From positions 496,001-560,000 of the forward strand of contig NZ_FOET01000003.1 in assembly GCF_900110735.1 (NCBI RefSeq): a stretch of 64,000 bases of DNA, read 5' to 3'. This document shows, one piece after another, positions 33,970-42,829 of this stretch. The notes beneath the pieces are model-generated. The model ran no database searches. It was not told the origin of the DNA and worked only from the letters and a program-made list of their open reading frames with translations. A program made the translations under genes and the position numbers. Every line of letters starts with the position of its first letter. Within the stretch, counting starts at the first letter, position 1. The stretch is from Streptomyces radiopugnans. Lineage in GTDB: Bacteria > Actinomycetota > Actinomycetes > Streptomycetales > Streptomycetaceae.

Positions 33970-34002
33970 GCCGCCCTGCCGAACGCTCTCCGGCAGGGCG
34001 GC
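33970..34002 (+). terminator. Hairpin after the ACP gene, possible attenuator
   Basis: 12-bp perfect stem (33970-33981 with 33991-34002) with a 9-base loop, located in the 185-bp gap between ACP and AT genes. Confidence 0.6.
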
Positions 34003-34143
34003 CGCCCCGGCTCTCCGCACCCCGCCCTCCCGCACCCCCCTCTCCCGCCCCGTCCCTGACACCCGCCGTCCGCCGCCAGCCGTCCGCCTCCCGCTTTCCG
34101 AAGCCATCCGCCGCCGGGGATCCGGCCGCCGACAGGAGGGCCC

Positions 34144-36024
34144 ATGCCGCTCACCGAACACACCGCCGTGGTCCGCAGACTCGTGGTCAGCACCAAGGGC
34201 GCGCCGGCCGGGGAGGCCGGCCGCGGCGAACCGGTCACGGCCACCGCCGCCGCCGTCTCCGCGGTGCTGCGCGCCTTCGGCCGCTCGCCGGAGGACCTGC
34301 CCGCGCGTACGGCCGTCTTCGTCGGTGCCGCCCGCACCGCCGCGGGCCTCGGCGCGGAGCACGAGGGCTTCCCCGTGCACACCGCCTCCTCGCCCGGCCG
34401 CGCGCTGCGCCGGGCGCACCGCGAACTCCTCGCCAAGAACGTCGACCTCGCGCTCGTAGCCGGATTCGGCGAGCCCCGGTCGGAGGCGGTCACCGTCCAC
34501 GCCGTGCGGCGCGCGGCCGAGGCCGTCGCGGACGGCGACCGCGTGCTGGGCGTACTGGACATACCGGACCTCCCCGGCGCTCCCGACGCCTCCGGCGCCA
34601 CCGAAGCCCTCGACACCTTCGACACCTTCGCCGATGAACCCGTGGTCCGCCCCCTGCGGCACGGCGGCCGGAGCACCGACCCCGGCGGCGTACGGCTGCT
34701 GCTGTGGTCCGGTCGGGACGAGGCCGACGAGGCCCGGGTGCGCGGTGAGCTGCGCCCCATGGTCGACCGGCTCTTCCCCGAGGCCTTCCCCGTCCTGCCC
34801 ACCGCGGTGCCCTGCGGGCAGGAGCCCGGCCCGGTGCGCGCCGCGGCGGTCACCACCGCCGACCGGGCCGCCCGGGCCGTGCTCGGGGCGAAGGCCGTCG
34901 CCACCGGCCGGCCGCGCCCGGTCGCCCTCCTCTTCCCCGGACAGGGCTCCCAGCACACCGCGATGGCGGCCGGGCTGTACGGCCGGGAGCCGGTGTTCAC
35001 CGCCGCCATGGACGCCGTGCTCGACCTGTTCGGCGAGGACGGCGAGGACGTCCGGGCCGACTGGCTCGCCGACGGGACCACCCGCACGCCCGGGATCGAC
35101 ATCGACGACGTGCGCCGCGCCCAGCCGCTGCTGTTCGCCGTGGACTACGCGCTCGGCCGCACCGTCCTCGCCTGGGGCGTGCGCCCCACCGCCTTCCTCG
35201 GCCACAGCGCCGGCGAACTGGTCGCCGCGGTCTTCACGGGCGTGGTGTCGCTGCCGGACGCCGTCGGCATGATGCGCGAGCGGGTGCGGTACGCGGTGGA
35301 GATCCCGCCCGGCGGGATGCTCGCGGTCGCCGCCTCCGAGGAGGAACTGCGCCCGTACCTGCGCGGCGACGTCGCCATCGCCGCGGTCAACGCGGGCCGG
35401 CAGACCATGCTGGCCGGCTCCTGCGCGCCGCTGGACGAGGTGGCGGCGCGGCTGCGCGCCGACGGCCACACCGTCGTCGCCGTCCCCGCCACCAGCCCGT
35501 TCCACTGCCCGGCGATGGCGCCGGCGTCCGAGGCCGTCGAGCGCGCCTACCGGGGCGTACGGCTGCGCCCGCCCGCGCTCCCCCTCTACTCCGGCTACAC
35601 CGGGGGCCCGCTCGGCCCCGACGACGCCCTGCGGCCGGACTTCTGGGCCCGCCAGCTCACCGACACCGTGTACTTCAGGCCCGCGCTGGACGAACTGCTC
35701 GCGGCCGACGACATGCTGCTGGTCGAGGCGGGCCCCCGGCAGACCCTCACCGCGTTCGCCCGCCGCCACCAGGCGGTGCGGCTGAAGGCCAGCGCGGTGG
35801 TGCCGATGCTGCCGGCCCGCCCCGGCGGTCCGGAGGAGGACCGGCGGTCGGTGCTCACCGCCGCGGCCCGGCTGTGGGAGGAGGGGCACTCCCTGGACCT
35901 GGACGCGGTGAGCCGCCTGTGGAACTGGAGCGCCGACGCCCCGCCCGCACCGGAGGGTCCCGGTCCGGAGGCTTCCGCGGCGGACGGCCGCTTCGAGGGG
36001 CGCCGGCCCCTGACGGCCGTATGA
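34144..36024 (+). CDS. Acyltransferase with degenerate, shortened KS-like N-terminus, 626 aa
   Basis: C-terminal part (about 260-600) is a complete AT: PVALLFPGQGSQHTAM, GHSAGE with nucleophile Ser355, and the HAFH-equivalent TSPFHCPAM. The N-terminal 190 residues have weak but recognisable ketosynthase traits (LLAKNVDLALVAGFGEPRSEA, AVADGDRVLGVLDI) and lead into a KS-AT linker-like stretch (LLLWSGRDEADEARVRGELRPMVDRLF). No KS active-site Cys or full fold can be present in that length. It looks like a type I KS-AT whose KS has collapsed. ATG at 34144 after GACAGGAGGG. It may act as a starter acyltransferase with the KSIII-like protein, comparable to DpsD/DpsC pairs. Confidence 0.88.
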   Translation: MPLTEHTAVVRRLVVSTKGAPAGEAGRGEPVTATAAAVSAVLRAFGRSPEDLPARTAVFVGAARTAAGLGAEHEGFPVHTASSPGRALRRAHRELLAKNVDLALVAGFGEPRSEAVTVHAVRRAAEAVADGDRVLGVLDIPDLPGAPDASGATEALDTFDTFADEPVVRPLRHGGRSTDPGGVRLLLWSGRDEADEARVRGELRPMVDRLFPEAFPVLPTAVPCGQEPGPVRAAAVTTADRAARAVLGAKAVATGRPRPVALLFPGQGSQHTAMAAGLYGREPVFTAAMDAVLDLFGEDGEDVRADWLADGTTRTPGIDIDDVRRAQPLLFAVDYALGRTVLAWGVRPTAFLGHSAGELVAAVFTGVVSLPDAVGMMRERVRYAVEIPPGGMLAVAASEEELRPYLRGDVAIAAVNAGRQTMLAGSCAPLDEVAARLRADGHTVVAVPATSPFHCPAMAPASEAVERAYRGVRLRPPALPLYSGYTGGPLGPDDALRPDFWARQLTDTVYFRPALDELLAADDMLLVEAGPRQTLTAFARRHQAVRLKASAVVPMLPARPGGPEEDRRSVLTAAARLWEEGHSLDLDAVSRLWNWSADAPPAPEGPGPEASAADGRFEGRRPLTAV

Positions 36025-36224
36025 GCACCCGTACGGCTCCGGCGAGCATCTGGTGGGGCGTGTACCGGTCGCTGGCCGCGGCGGGGAACGCCTGGACGCC
36101 CCCGCCCCACCTCGCACTCCCGGCGCCCGGCCACCACGACTGGCTCCTCCCCGACGTCCCCGACGTCCCCGACGTCCCCGGCGTTCACGGCGTCCCCCGG
36201 CCGGTGGAGCACCCGCGGACGTAA
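36021..36224 (+). CDS. Small protein coupled to the AT gene, 67 aa, unknown
   Basis: ATG at 36021 overlaps the AT stop (ATGA), which suggests translation by coupling. The product starts MSTRTAPASIWWGVYRSLAAAGNAW and ends Pro/Val-rich, with a 9-bp tandem repeat (36152-36178) encoding VPDVPDVP. No family recognised. It might be a chance frame or a degenerate gene. Confidence 0.4.
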   Translation: MSTRTAPASIWWGVYRSLAAAGNAWTPPPHLALPAPGHHDWLLPDVPDVPDVPGVHGVPRPVEHPRT

Positions 36225-36354
36225 CCCGAACGGCTCCCGACCGCAGGACACCGGGAGCGTGCGCCTCCAGCCTGGCTGTGTAGAGGTGGGCCCGGACGGG
36301 CCGGGGTGTTCGGCCGATCGCGCGGCCGGCGCTGTCGCTCGCTGGAGGTGCCGG

Positions 36355-36975
36355 ATGCCGCAGGTGCGGGTGTACGTGTCCATACCGCTGCCGGTGGAGG
36401 AGGTGTTCTGGCGCCTGGCCGACGGGTGCGGGCTGGCGGCCTGGCACTCGGGCGTGGTCTCGGCGCGTCCGGTGGATACGCGGGAGGGGGAGTACCGGTA
36501 CCGGTTCCCGGGGCGGCGGCGGGAGTGCGTGCTGCGCCGGGTGGTGTGCGAGCCGCCGGCGCGGGTGTCGTTCGAGGGGCAGCGGATGTGGACGCCCCTG
36601 GGATGGCAGGAGCCGCGGTTCGACTTCCGGCTGTGGCCGTGGGAGGGGGGCGGATGCCGGGTGGAGGTGGGGGTGAGGTGTGCGCTGGGGGGCGCGATGG
36701 TGCTGCTGTGGCCGGTGGTGGCGTGCGGCTGGCGGCGTGATCTGCCGGCCGACGCGCAGGCGCTGTACGAGCGGCTGACGGGTGCGGGGGAGCGGGAGGC
36801 GGAGGCGGCCGTGACCGAGGTGGGCTCCGCGGCCGGCGGCGGCCCGGCCGGCGGCGACTCCGGGCGGGACCCCGCCGAGGTGGCCTGGGACCGGGGCGCC
36901 GGTCCGCTGCCGTCCGCATCCCCCCGGCCGCCCCGCTCCGCGCGCCGCTTCCGCTTCCCGGCCCCGAACGGCTGA
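36355..36975 (+). CDS. SRPBCC-family (START-like) protein, 206 aa
   Basis: An SRPBCC domain covers residues 1-145 (VRVYVSIPLPVEEVFWRLADGCGLAAWHSG, RVSFEGQRMW, FDFRLWPWEGGGCRVEVGVRC), followed by a disordered Gly/Pro/Arg-rich tail of about 50 residues. ATG 36355 after CTGGAGGTG. Upstream at 36266-36283 TCCAGCC and TGTGTAG are 11 bp apart but lack a convincing -10, so inclusion in the SARP regulon is uncertain. It may be a late cyclase-like gene of the cluster or the first gene outside it. Confidence 0.75.
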   Translation: MPQVRVYVSIPLPVEEVFWRLADGCGLAAWHSGVVSARPVDTREGEYRYRFPGRRRECVLRRVVCEPPARVSFEGQRMWTPLGWQEPRFDFRLWPWEGGGCRVEVGVRCALGGAMVLLWPVVACGWRRDLPADAQALYERLTGAGEREAEAAVTEVGSAAGGGPAGGDSGRDPAEVAWDRGAGPLPSASPRPPRSARRFRFPAPNG

Positions 36976-37060
36976 CCGCCCCGACCGCCCGACCGCTCCG
37001 GGCGGCCGGGCGGTACGGATAGGGTGCGGCCGGGAGCACCGAGACGGCCCGGGGGGATGG

Positions 37061-37948
37061 ATGCCGTTCACACTCAGCCACGTCGCCGCCGCTCTGCCGG
37101 GGATCCGCGCGGACGGGAGGGGGCGGGGCCCGCTGGTGGCGTCCGCGCTGGTCGCCGGGACGCTCGCCCCGGACACGCTGTACTACGCGGCCAGCGTCGA
37201 CCCGCGGATCATGCGGCTGGGCGAGTACACCCACTCGGCGCTCGGCACGGTCACCGTGGACGTCCTGCTCGCGGCGGCGCTGCTGGGGGTGTGGCTGCTG
37301 CTGCGGGAGCCGCTGCTGGCCCTGCTGCCCGAGGGGGCGCGGGGGCGGGCGTACGTGCTCACCCGCGGCCGTCCCTGGCGCGGCCGGCCGCTCGCCGGCC
37401 TCCTGCCGTGGTGCTGGGTGTCCGCGGCGCTCGGGGCCGCGACCCATGTCCTCTGGGACTCGTTCACGCACATGGACCGGTGGGGCGTGCGGTGGATCTC
37501 GGTGCTGGACGAGCGGGTGCTGGGCGTACCCCTCTACCACCAGCTCCAGTACGGCGGTTCCGCCGTGGCCCTGGTGGCCGTCGCGGCCTTCCTGGTCCGG
37601 GCGTGGCGCCGGCTGCCCCACTCCCCGGCGCCCGCGCTGCCCGTGTTCTCCGTCCTGCCCGCGCGCGGGCGGACGGGCGCGGTGGCGCTGCTGGGCGCGG
37701 CGGCGGTGGCGGGTGCCGTCCACCGCTGCGCGAGGCGGGCGGGGGCGGAGCCGGAGGCGGTCCCGTGGGACGGGTACGTGCCCACCGTGCTGTTCGGCGC
37801 GGGCGCCGGGGCGGCGCTCGCCCTGCCGCTGTACGCGGTGGCGCTCCGGGCGGTGGCGGCGGCGCGGGACCGCCGTGCGTCCCGTACACCCGGTGCCGGT
37901 GCGCCCTGTGCGGAGGAGCCGGCGGACCGGCGGCCCGTCAGCGGCTGA
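37061..37948 (+). CDS. DUF4184 family membrane protein, 295 aa
   Basis: Begins MPFTLSHVAAALPG, the DUF4184 signature, with LAPDTLYYA, THSALGTVTVDVLLA and THVLWDSFTHMDRWG further on. About six hydrophobic segments; conserved His/Asp residues suggest a membrane-embedded metal or hydrolase-like site, but the function of the family is unknown. A -10-like TAGGGT lies at 37020-37025. It converges on and overlaps the MreB-like gene by 11 bp. Probably outside the polyketide cluster. Confidence 0.85.
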   Translation: MPFTLSHVAAALPGIRADGRGRGPLVASALVAGTLAPDTLYYAASVDPRIMRLGEYTHSALGTVTVDVLLAAALLGVWLLLREPLLALLPEGARGRAYVLTRGRPWRGRPLAGLLPWCWVSAALGAATHVLWDSFTHMDRWGVRWISVLDERVLGVPLYHQLQYGGSAVALVAVAAFLVRAWRRLPHSPAPALPVFSVLPARGRTGAVALLGAAAVAGAVHRCARRAGAEPEAVPWDGYVPTVLFGAGAGAALALPLYAVALRAVAAARDRRASRTPGAGAPCAEEPADRRPVSG

Positions 37949-38966
37949 GCGGGTCGCGGTGCAGCAGCCGCACCCGTCCCTCCAGCATCGCGCCCAGACC
38001 CTCCACCGCGCAGACGGCCGGCTGCTCGGCGACGTGCACCGGCATCCCGGTGGCCTGCCGCAGCATCGAGTCCAGCCCCGGCAGCATCGCGCTGCCGCCC
38101 ACCAGCATGATCCCGCGGTCGGCGAGGTCGGCCACCAGATCGGGCTGGCACTGGCGCAGCACGCCGCGGATGGCGTCCACCATCGCCGTCAGCGGGGGCC
38201 GGATGGCGGCGCGCACGCTCTCGGTGTCCACGTTCACCGTGCGGAACAGCCCGGTGGACACGTCCCGGCCGTACACCTCGGCCTCGGTCTGCCCGGGCGG
38301 AGCGACGGACATCGCCAGGTGCAGGGGGTGGACCGCCTGGTTGGGGAGCATCAGTTCGTGCTGGTTGCGCAGATGCTGGATGACGGCGCGGTCGATGATC
38401 TCGCCGCCGACCGGCACCGTCTCGGAGGCGACGATCGACCCCAGCGAGAGCACCGCGACGTGCGAGGTGGCCGCGCCGCACATCACGATCATGGTGGCCT
38501 CGGGCTCCTCCACGGGCAGCCCGGAGCCGACGGCCGCGGCGATGAGGCTGTCCACCAGCTCCACCCGCCGCGCGCCCATCCCGGTGAGCGTCTCGATCGC
38601 GGCGCGCTGGACGAGCGGCTCGGCGTCGTGCGGGATGCACACGGCGGCGCGCAGCATCGGCTTGCGCCGCCAGGCCCTGCGGATGCGGTCGCCCACCAGG
38701 GCGCGCAGCATCCGCCGGGCCATGTCGATGTCCACCACGGTCCCGCCCGACACCGGCCGCACCACCCGGATGTGCTCGGGGGTACGGCCCACCATCCGCT
38801 CGGCCGGGGCGCCGACCGCGATCAGGGCTCCGGAGCGGGTGTTGACGGCGACGGCCGACGGCGCGTCCACGATGACGCCGAACCTTTTGAGGTAGACCCG
38901 GGTCCTGGCCGCGCCGAGGTCGACGGCTACGGAACAGCGGCTCAGTTGCTCAAGACTGACGGTCAC
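37938..38966 (-). CDS. MreB/Mbl-like actin-family protein, 342 aa
   Basis: Actin-fold ATPase of the MreB/Mbl group: phosphate-1 region VAVDLGAARTRVYLKRFGVIVDAPSAVAVN, RPVSGGTVVDIDMARRMLRALV, phosphate-2-like MIVMCGAATSHVAVLSLG and adenosine motif IMLVGGSAMLPGLDSML. Divergent from canonical MreB, like the extra MreB-like copies of Streptomyces that act in spore-wall morphogenesis. GTG at 38966 after GGGGAG. Not adjacent to mreC/mreD, so it is not the main mre operon. Confidence 0.88.
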   Translation of the reverse strand: MTVSLEQLSRCSVAVDLGAARTRVYLKRFGVIVDAPSAVAVNTRSGALIAVGAPAERMVGRTPEHIRVVRPVSGGTVVDIDMARRMLRALVGDRIRRAWRRKPMLRAAVCIPHDAEPLVQRAAIETLTGMGARRVELVDSLIAAAVGSGLPVEEPEATMIVMCGAATSHVAVLSLGSIVASETVPVGGEIIDRAVIQHLRNQHELMLPNQAVHPLHLAMSVAPPGQTEAEVYGRDVSTGLFRTVNVDTESVRAAIRPPLTAMVDAIRGVLRQCQPDLVADLADRGIMLVGGSAMLPGLDSMLRQATGMPVHVAEQPAVCAVEGLGAMLEGRVRLLHRDPLSR

Positions 38967-39136
38967 AGCGGCATCTCCCCGGACATGGCTCGATACGGGC
39001 CGCCGCCCGGCGGCCCCGCTCCTCATCGTGGGGGCCGGACGGCGGTCCCGCGCGCTGGACTGATCCGGATGGGCGAGGACCGCCGCGGGCGCCGCGGCCG
39101 CCGAGTTCCGCGTACCGCCGCGGAGGTGATGGCCGG

Positions 39137-41152
39137 TCAGGAGACGGAGCCGGGCACGGCGGGCTCCCCGGCGCCCCGCCCGGACGGCTTGCCGTCCGGG
39201 CCGCCGGAGGGCCCACCGGAGGGCCCGCCGGGGAACTCGCCGGAGAGCTCTCGGGGCGAGGCGCCGGACCGCGCGCCGGACTGCGTACCGAACTGGGTGT
39301 GGTACAGCTCCCGGTAGCGCCCGCCCGCCGCCATCAGCGTCTCGTGGGTGCCGCGCTCGGCGATCCGGCCGTCCTCCACCACCAGGATCAGGTCGGCGGC
39401 CCGGACGGTGGAGAGGCGGTGGGCGATCACCACGGAGGTGCGGCCGCGCAGCGCCTCGGCCAGCGCCTCCTGGACGGCCGCCTCGGAGGTGGAGTCCAGG
39501 TGCGCGGTCGCCTCGTCGAGGATCACCACCCGCGGCCGGGCCAGCAGCAGCCGGGCGATGGTCAGCCGCTGCCGCTCGCCGCCGGACAGGCGGTAGCCGC
39601 GCTCGCCGACGACCGTGTCCAGCCCGTCGGGCAGGGAGGCGACCAGTTCGTCGAGCCGGGCGCGGCGCAGTACGTCCCACAGTTCGTCCTCGCTCGCGCC
39701 GGGCCGGGCGAACAGCAGGTTGGAGCGGATCGACTCGTGGAAGAGGTGGCCGTCCTGGCTGACCATGCCGAGCGTGGCGCGCAGTGAACGGAAGGTCAGG
39801 TCCCGTACGTCCACGCCGCCCAGCCGCACCGCGCCGCCGTCGGCGTCGTAGAGCCGCGGCACGAGCTGGGCGATGGTGGACTTGCCCGCGCCGGAGGAGC
39901 CGACCAGCGCCACCATCCGCCCCGGCTCGGCGCGGAAGGACACCTGGTGCAGCACCTGCTCGCCGCCGCGCGCGTCGAGTACGGCGACCTCCTCCAGGGA
40001 GGCCAGGGAGACCTTCTCGGCCGACGGATAGGCGAAGTCCACACGGTCGAACTCCACCGACACCGGGCCGTCGGGCACCTCACGGGCGTCCTCGCGCTCC
40101 TCGATCAGCGGCCTGAGGTCCAGTACCTCGAAGACGCGCTGGAAGCTGACGAGCGCGCCCATCACCTCCACCCGTGCGCCGGCCAGCGCGGTCAGCGGGG
40201 CGTAGAGCCGGGTGAGCAGCAGGGCCAGGGCCACCACCGCGCCGGGGTCGAGCCGGCCGCGCAGCGCGTACCAGCCGCCGAGCCCGTAGACCAGGGCCAG
40301 CGCCAGGGCGGAGACGACGGTCAGCGCGGTGAAGAAGACGTGCTGGACCATGGCGGTGCGCACCCCGATGTCGCGCACCCGCCGGGCCCGCGCCGCGAAC
40401 TCCTCCGACTCCTCCCGCGGCCGTCCGAACAGCTTGACCAGGGTGGCGCCGGGGGCGGAGAAGCGCTCGGTCATCTGCGTGCCCATGGCCGCGTTGTGGG
40501 CCGCGGCCTCGTGCGAGAGGCGGGCCAGCCGGGAGCCCATGCGCCGCGCGGGCAGCACGAACACCGGCAGCAGCACCAGGGCGAGCAGCGTGACCTGCCA
40601 GGACAGCCGCACCATGACCACCAGGGTGAGCAGCAGGGTGACGAAGTTGCCGACCACCGAGGACAGGGTGTTGCTGAAGGCCCGCTGGGCGCCGATGACG
40701 TCGTTGTTCAGCCGGCTGACCAGCGCGCCGGTGCGGGTGCGGGTGAAGAAGGCGATCGGCATCCGCTGGACGTGGTCGAAGACGGCGGTGCGCAGGTCGA
40801 GGATCAGCCCCTCCCCGATGCGCGCGGACAGCCACCTGGCCAGCAACCCGATCGCCGCCTCGGCCACCGCCACGAACGCGATCAGGACGGCGAGCCGGCC
40901 CACCGCGCCGGCCGCCGCGCCCTCGACGATCGCGTCGACCACCCGGCCCGCGAGCACGGGGGTGGCCACGGCCAGCGCCGCCGAGACGGTGCTGAGCAGC
41001 AGGAAGAGTGCCAGCCGCCGCCGGTGCGGGCGGGCGAAGTCCGCGATGCGGCGCAGGGTGGCGCGGGACAGCGCGGAGGAGGAGCCCTGTCGCCCCTGCG
41101 GGGCGTGGCGCGCCTGGTACAGGGCGTTCCACGCGGCGGATTCCATACTCAT
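39137..41152 (-). CDS. ABC exporter, fused permease/ATPase (ABCB type), 671 aa
   Basis: Type IV ABC half-exporter. Six transmembrane segments lie in residues 45-350 (coupling-helix region FDHVQRMPIAFFTRTRTGALVSRLNNDV). The nucleotide-binding domain carries Walker A GSSGAGKST, Q-loop GMVSQDGHLFHESI, signature LSGGERQR and Walker B VVILDEATAHLD. The C-terminal tail has repeated GGPSGGP. ATG at 41152. Upstream is a SoxR/MerR-type promoter (41187-41217), which suggests induction by redox-active compounds such as quinones. That makes it a plausible exporter for the nearby polyketide, although it lies beyond the SARP regulon. Confidence 0.95.
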   Translation of the reverse strand: MSMESAAWNALYQARHAPQGRQGSSSALSRATLRRIADFARPHRRRLALFLLLSTVSAALAVATPVLAGRVVDAIVEGAAAGAVGRLAVLIAFVAVAEAAIGLLARWLSARIGEGLILDLRTAVFDHVQRMPIAFFTRTRTGALVSRLNNDVIGAQRAFSNTLSSVVGNFVTLLLTLVVMVRLSWQVTLLALVLLPVFVLPARRMGSRLARLSHEAAAHNAAMGTQMTERFSAPGATLVKLFGRPREESEEFAARARRVRDIGVRTAMVQHVFFTALTVVSALALALVYGLGGWYALRGRLDPGAVVALALLLTRLYAPLTALAGARVEVMGALVSFQRVFEVLDLRPLIEEREDAREVPDGPVSVEFDRVDFAYPSAEKVSLASLEEVAVLDARGGEQVLHQVSFRAEPGRMVALVGSSGAGKSTIAQLVPRLYDADGGAVRLGGVDVRDLTFRSLRATLGMVSQDGHLFHESIRSNLLFARPGASEDELWDVLRRARLDELVASLPDGLDTVVGERGYRLSGGERQRLTIARLLLARPRVVILDEATAHLDSTSEAAVQEALAEALRGRTSVVIAHRLSTVRAADLILVVEDGRIAERGTHETLMAAGGRYRELYHTQFGTQSGARSGASPRELSGEFPGGPSGGPSGGPDGKPSGRGAGEPAVPGSVS

Positions 41153-41186
41153 CGCGGATCCTCACGTCGTCGTTGCGTTGATCAGG

Positions 41187-41217
41187 ACGGTAGGACCTGA
41201 AGTCGACTTGAGGTCAA
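41187..41217 (-). promoter_or_regulatory. SoxR/MerR-type promoter with 19-bp spacer and palindromic operator
   Basis: On the minus strand -35 TTGACC (41217-41212) and -10 TACCGT (41192-41187) are 19 bp apart, the over-long spacing used by MerR-family activators. Between them lies a 22-bp palindrome (41194-41215; half-site GACCT-AAGTC with one mismatched pair), very close to the SoxR box. Confidence 0.75.
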
Positions 41218-41404
41218 GGGCGGGTGGAGCCGGACGCCGCCGTTCAGCGGGTGGGACAGGGTTCCGCTACGGGCGCCCGCCGGGGGATCATTCGGTGACC
41301 ACCGATACGAGCGGACTGCGAGCGGCCCGGCGCCGCCGACCGGCGGCGCCCGCTTCCCTCCTCTCCGCCACTGCCAACTGACCACTGGCTCGCAAGGGGG
41401 AAAC

Positions 41405-41770
41405 ATGAGCGCCATCGACGTACCCGAGGACCGGCTCCGTGAGGACCGGCTCTTCTCCGCCCTCGCCAACCCGACCCGGCGCGAGGTGCTGAGGCTGCTC
41501 CGGGTGGAGGGGCCGCAGCCCGTGCAGCGGCTGGCCGACCACTTCGACATGCGGAGGCCGAGCCTCTCGGAGCACCTGAAGGTGCTCCGGGAGGCCGGTC
41601 TGGTCAGCGAACGACGCAAGGGGAGGGAGAGGCACTACCGGCTGGAGGCCGGACCGCTCAGCGAGGTGCAGCACTGGCTGAGCCCGTACGAGCGGTTCTG
41701 GCGAGGGATGGGGGACCTGGGGGACCTGCGCGGCCTCCTGGAGAGGGGACCCGGCGACCCCGGCGTGTGA
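41405..41770 (+). CDS. ArsR-family transcriptional regulator, 121 aa
   Basis: Winged-helix regulator: RLFSALANPTRREVLRLLRVEGPQPVQRLADHFDMRRPSLSEHLKVLREAGLVSERRKGRERHYRL covers the whole HTH and wing. The metal-binding ELCVC motif of ArsR/SmtB is absent, so it is of the non-metal autorepressor type. ATG at 41405 after AAGGGGG. Divergent from the ABC exporter, sharing the 252-bp region with the SoxR-type box; it may repress itself or the exporter. Confidence 0.9.
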   Translation: MSAIDVPEDRLREDRLFSALANPTRREVLRLLRVEGPQPVQRLADHFDMRRPSLSEHLKVLREAGLVSERRKGRERHYRLEAGPLSEVQHWLSPYERFWRGMGDLGDLRGLLERGPGDPGV

Positions 41771-41883
41771 ACGGCGCGGCCGACACGCGTGCGGGCGGCC
41801 GGGCGCGGCACGCGCCGGCCCCGCCGCCCGCACGCGAACCGGCCTTTCGACAGGTTGTCATGACGCCGTGACAGGCTGTCGTG

Positions 41884-41927
41884 CACGTGCATCTTCACGT
41901 GCATCCGCACGTGAACGGCGTTATGAT
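41884..41927 (+). promoter_or_regulatory. Triple CACGTG array and -10 of the DUF397 gene
   Basis: CACGTG at 41884, 41896 and 41908, exactly 12 bp apart, the first two each followed by CAT. A -10 TATGAT (41922-41927) lies 8 bp after the last copy. Probable operator of the XRE regulator encoded at 43134. Confidence 0.6.
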
Positions 41928-41997
41928 CCGGGCTGGTTGACCGATTCAGCCCCTGACCGCGCCCGACCGCCCCCGACCGCACAGCCGGGAGAGTCCG

Positions 41998-42237
41998 ATG
42001 CCCCACGCATACAACGGCATGGCAGCCAGGGACCTCCAGGGGGTCGTCTGGCAGAAGAGCAGACACAGCAACTCGCAGGGAGCGTGCGTGGAGTTCGCCA
42101 AGCTCCCCGGAGGGGAGGTGGCCGTGCGGAACTCGCGCTATCCGGACGGCCCCGCGCTGGTCTACACCCCGGCCGAGGTCGAGGCGATGCTGCTCGGCGT
42201 CAAGGACGGCGAGTTCGACCACCTCATACAGGACTGA
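41998..42237 (+). CDS. DUF397 protein, 79 aa
   Basis: Typical DUF397: VVWQKSRHSNSQGACVEFAKLPGGEVAVRNSRYPDGPALVYTPAEVEAMLLGVKDGEFDHLI. In Streptomyces such proteins (BldB/AbaA-like systems) antagonise or modulate a partner XRE/DUF5753 regulator, here at 43134, usually with an RsbW-like ATPase, here at 42829. Start ATG 41998 close after GGGAGAG. Convergent with, and overlapping by 14 bp, the ATPase gene. Confidence 0.92.
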   Translation: MPHAYNGMAARDLQGVVWQKSRHSNSQGACVEFAKLPGGEVAVRNSRYPDGPALVYTPAEVEAMLLGVKDGEFDHLIQD

Positions 42238-42829
42238 CGCCGGCTCCCCGTTCGGGGTTCAGTCTGAACAGTGCCCAGACCACTTTTCCGGGCATGGCGC
42301 CGGCCATCGGCTGCCAGCCCCAGTCGTCGCTGAAGGACTCGACGAGGAAGAGGCCGCGTCCGGACTCCGCCGTGTCGTCGAAGAGCACACCGGCGAACTC
42401 GTCGCCGAGGTCGCCGAGATCGTCGCCGAAATCGCAGCCGATGCCGCCGAGTTGCCCGTTGAGCCCCCCGCCGGGTCTCTTCGCCACGGGCGCCTTTCCG
42501 CTGGGGTCGCGCACGGCGCACACCAGGCGGCCGGACCAGTGCATCAGATGGAGCCGCACGGGCGGATCCAGGGTTTCGCCGGGGACGGCGCCCGGCACGC
42601 CGTGGCGCAGGGCGTTGGTCACCAGCTCCGAGACCACCAGGGCCACGGTGTCGAAGCTCCCGGCCAACCGCCAGCGCAGCAGTACGTTCCGGGTGAACTC
42701 GCGGGCGGTCTTCACCGCTTCGTAGCGCGGCTGGAGCGCGCAGGAGGCCGAGCCGGAGAGCGCGTCGGGGTCGAGCGACGGGAAGTCATGCCATAACCGG
42801 TCGAGCACGGTCGGTCCTTCGGTCCCCAT
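42224..42829 (-). CDS. RsbW-like ATP-binding regulatory protein, 201 aa
   Basis: HATPase_c_2 (anti-sigma-factor kinase-like) domain: N box SELVTNALRHG, G1-like VRDPSG and G2-like ESGRGLFLVESF. Extra loop of Gly/Asp-rich repeats (GDDLGDLGDEF) in the middle. Streptomyces encode many such proteins next to XRE/DUF397 pairs; kinase activity on a partner has rarely been shown. ATG at 42829. Confidence 0.88.
   Translation of the reverse strand: MGTEGPTVLDRLWHDFPSLDPDALSGSASCALQPRYEAVKTAREFTRNVLLRWRLAGSFDTVALVVSELVTNALRHGVPGAVPGETLDPPVRLHLMHWSGRLVCAVRDPSGKAPVAKRPGGGLNGQLGGIGCDFGDDLGDLGDEFAGVLFDDTAESGRGLFLVESFSDDWGWQPMAGAMPGKVVWALFRLNPERGAGVSPV

Noticed and set aside
36266..36283. Possible SARP heptamers TCCAGCC and TGTGTAG before the SRPBCC gene at 36355
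   Set aside because: Spacing is 11 bp, but no acceptable -10 lies 8 bp downstream; kept out of the site list.
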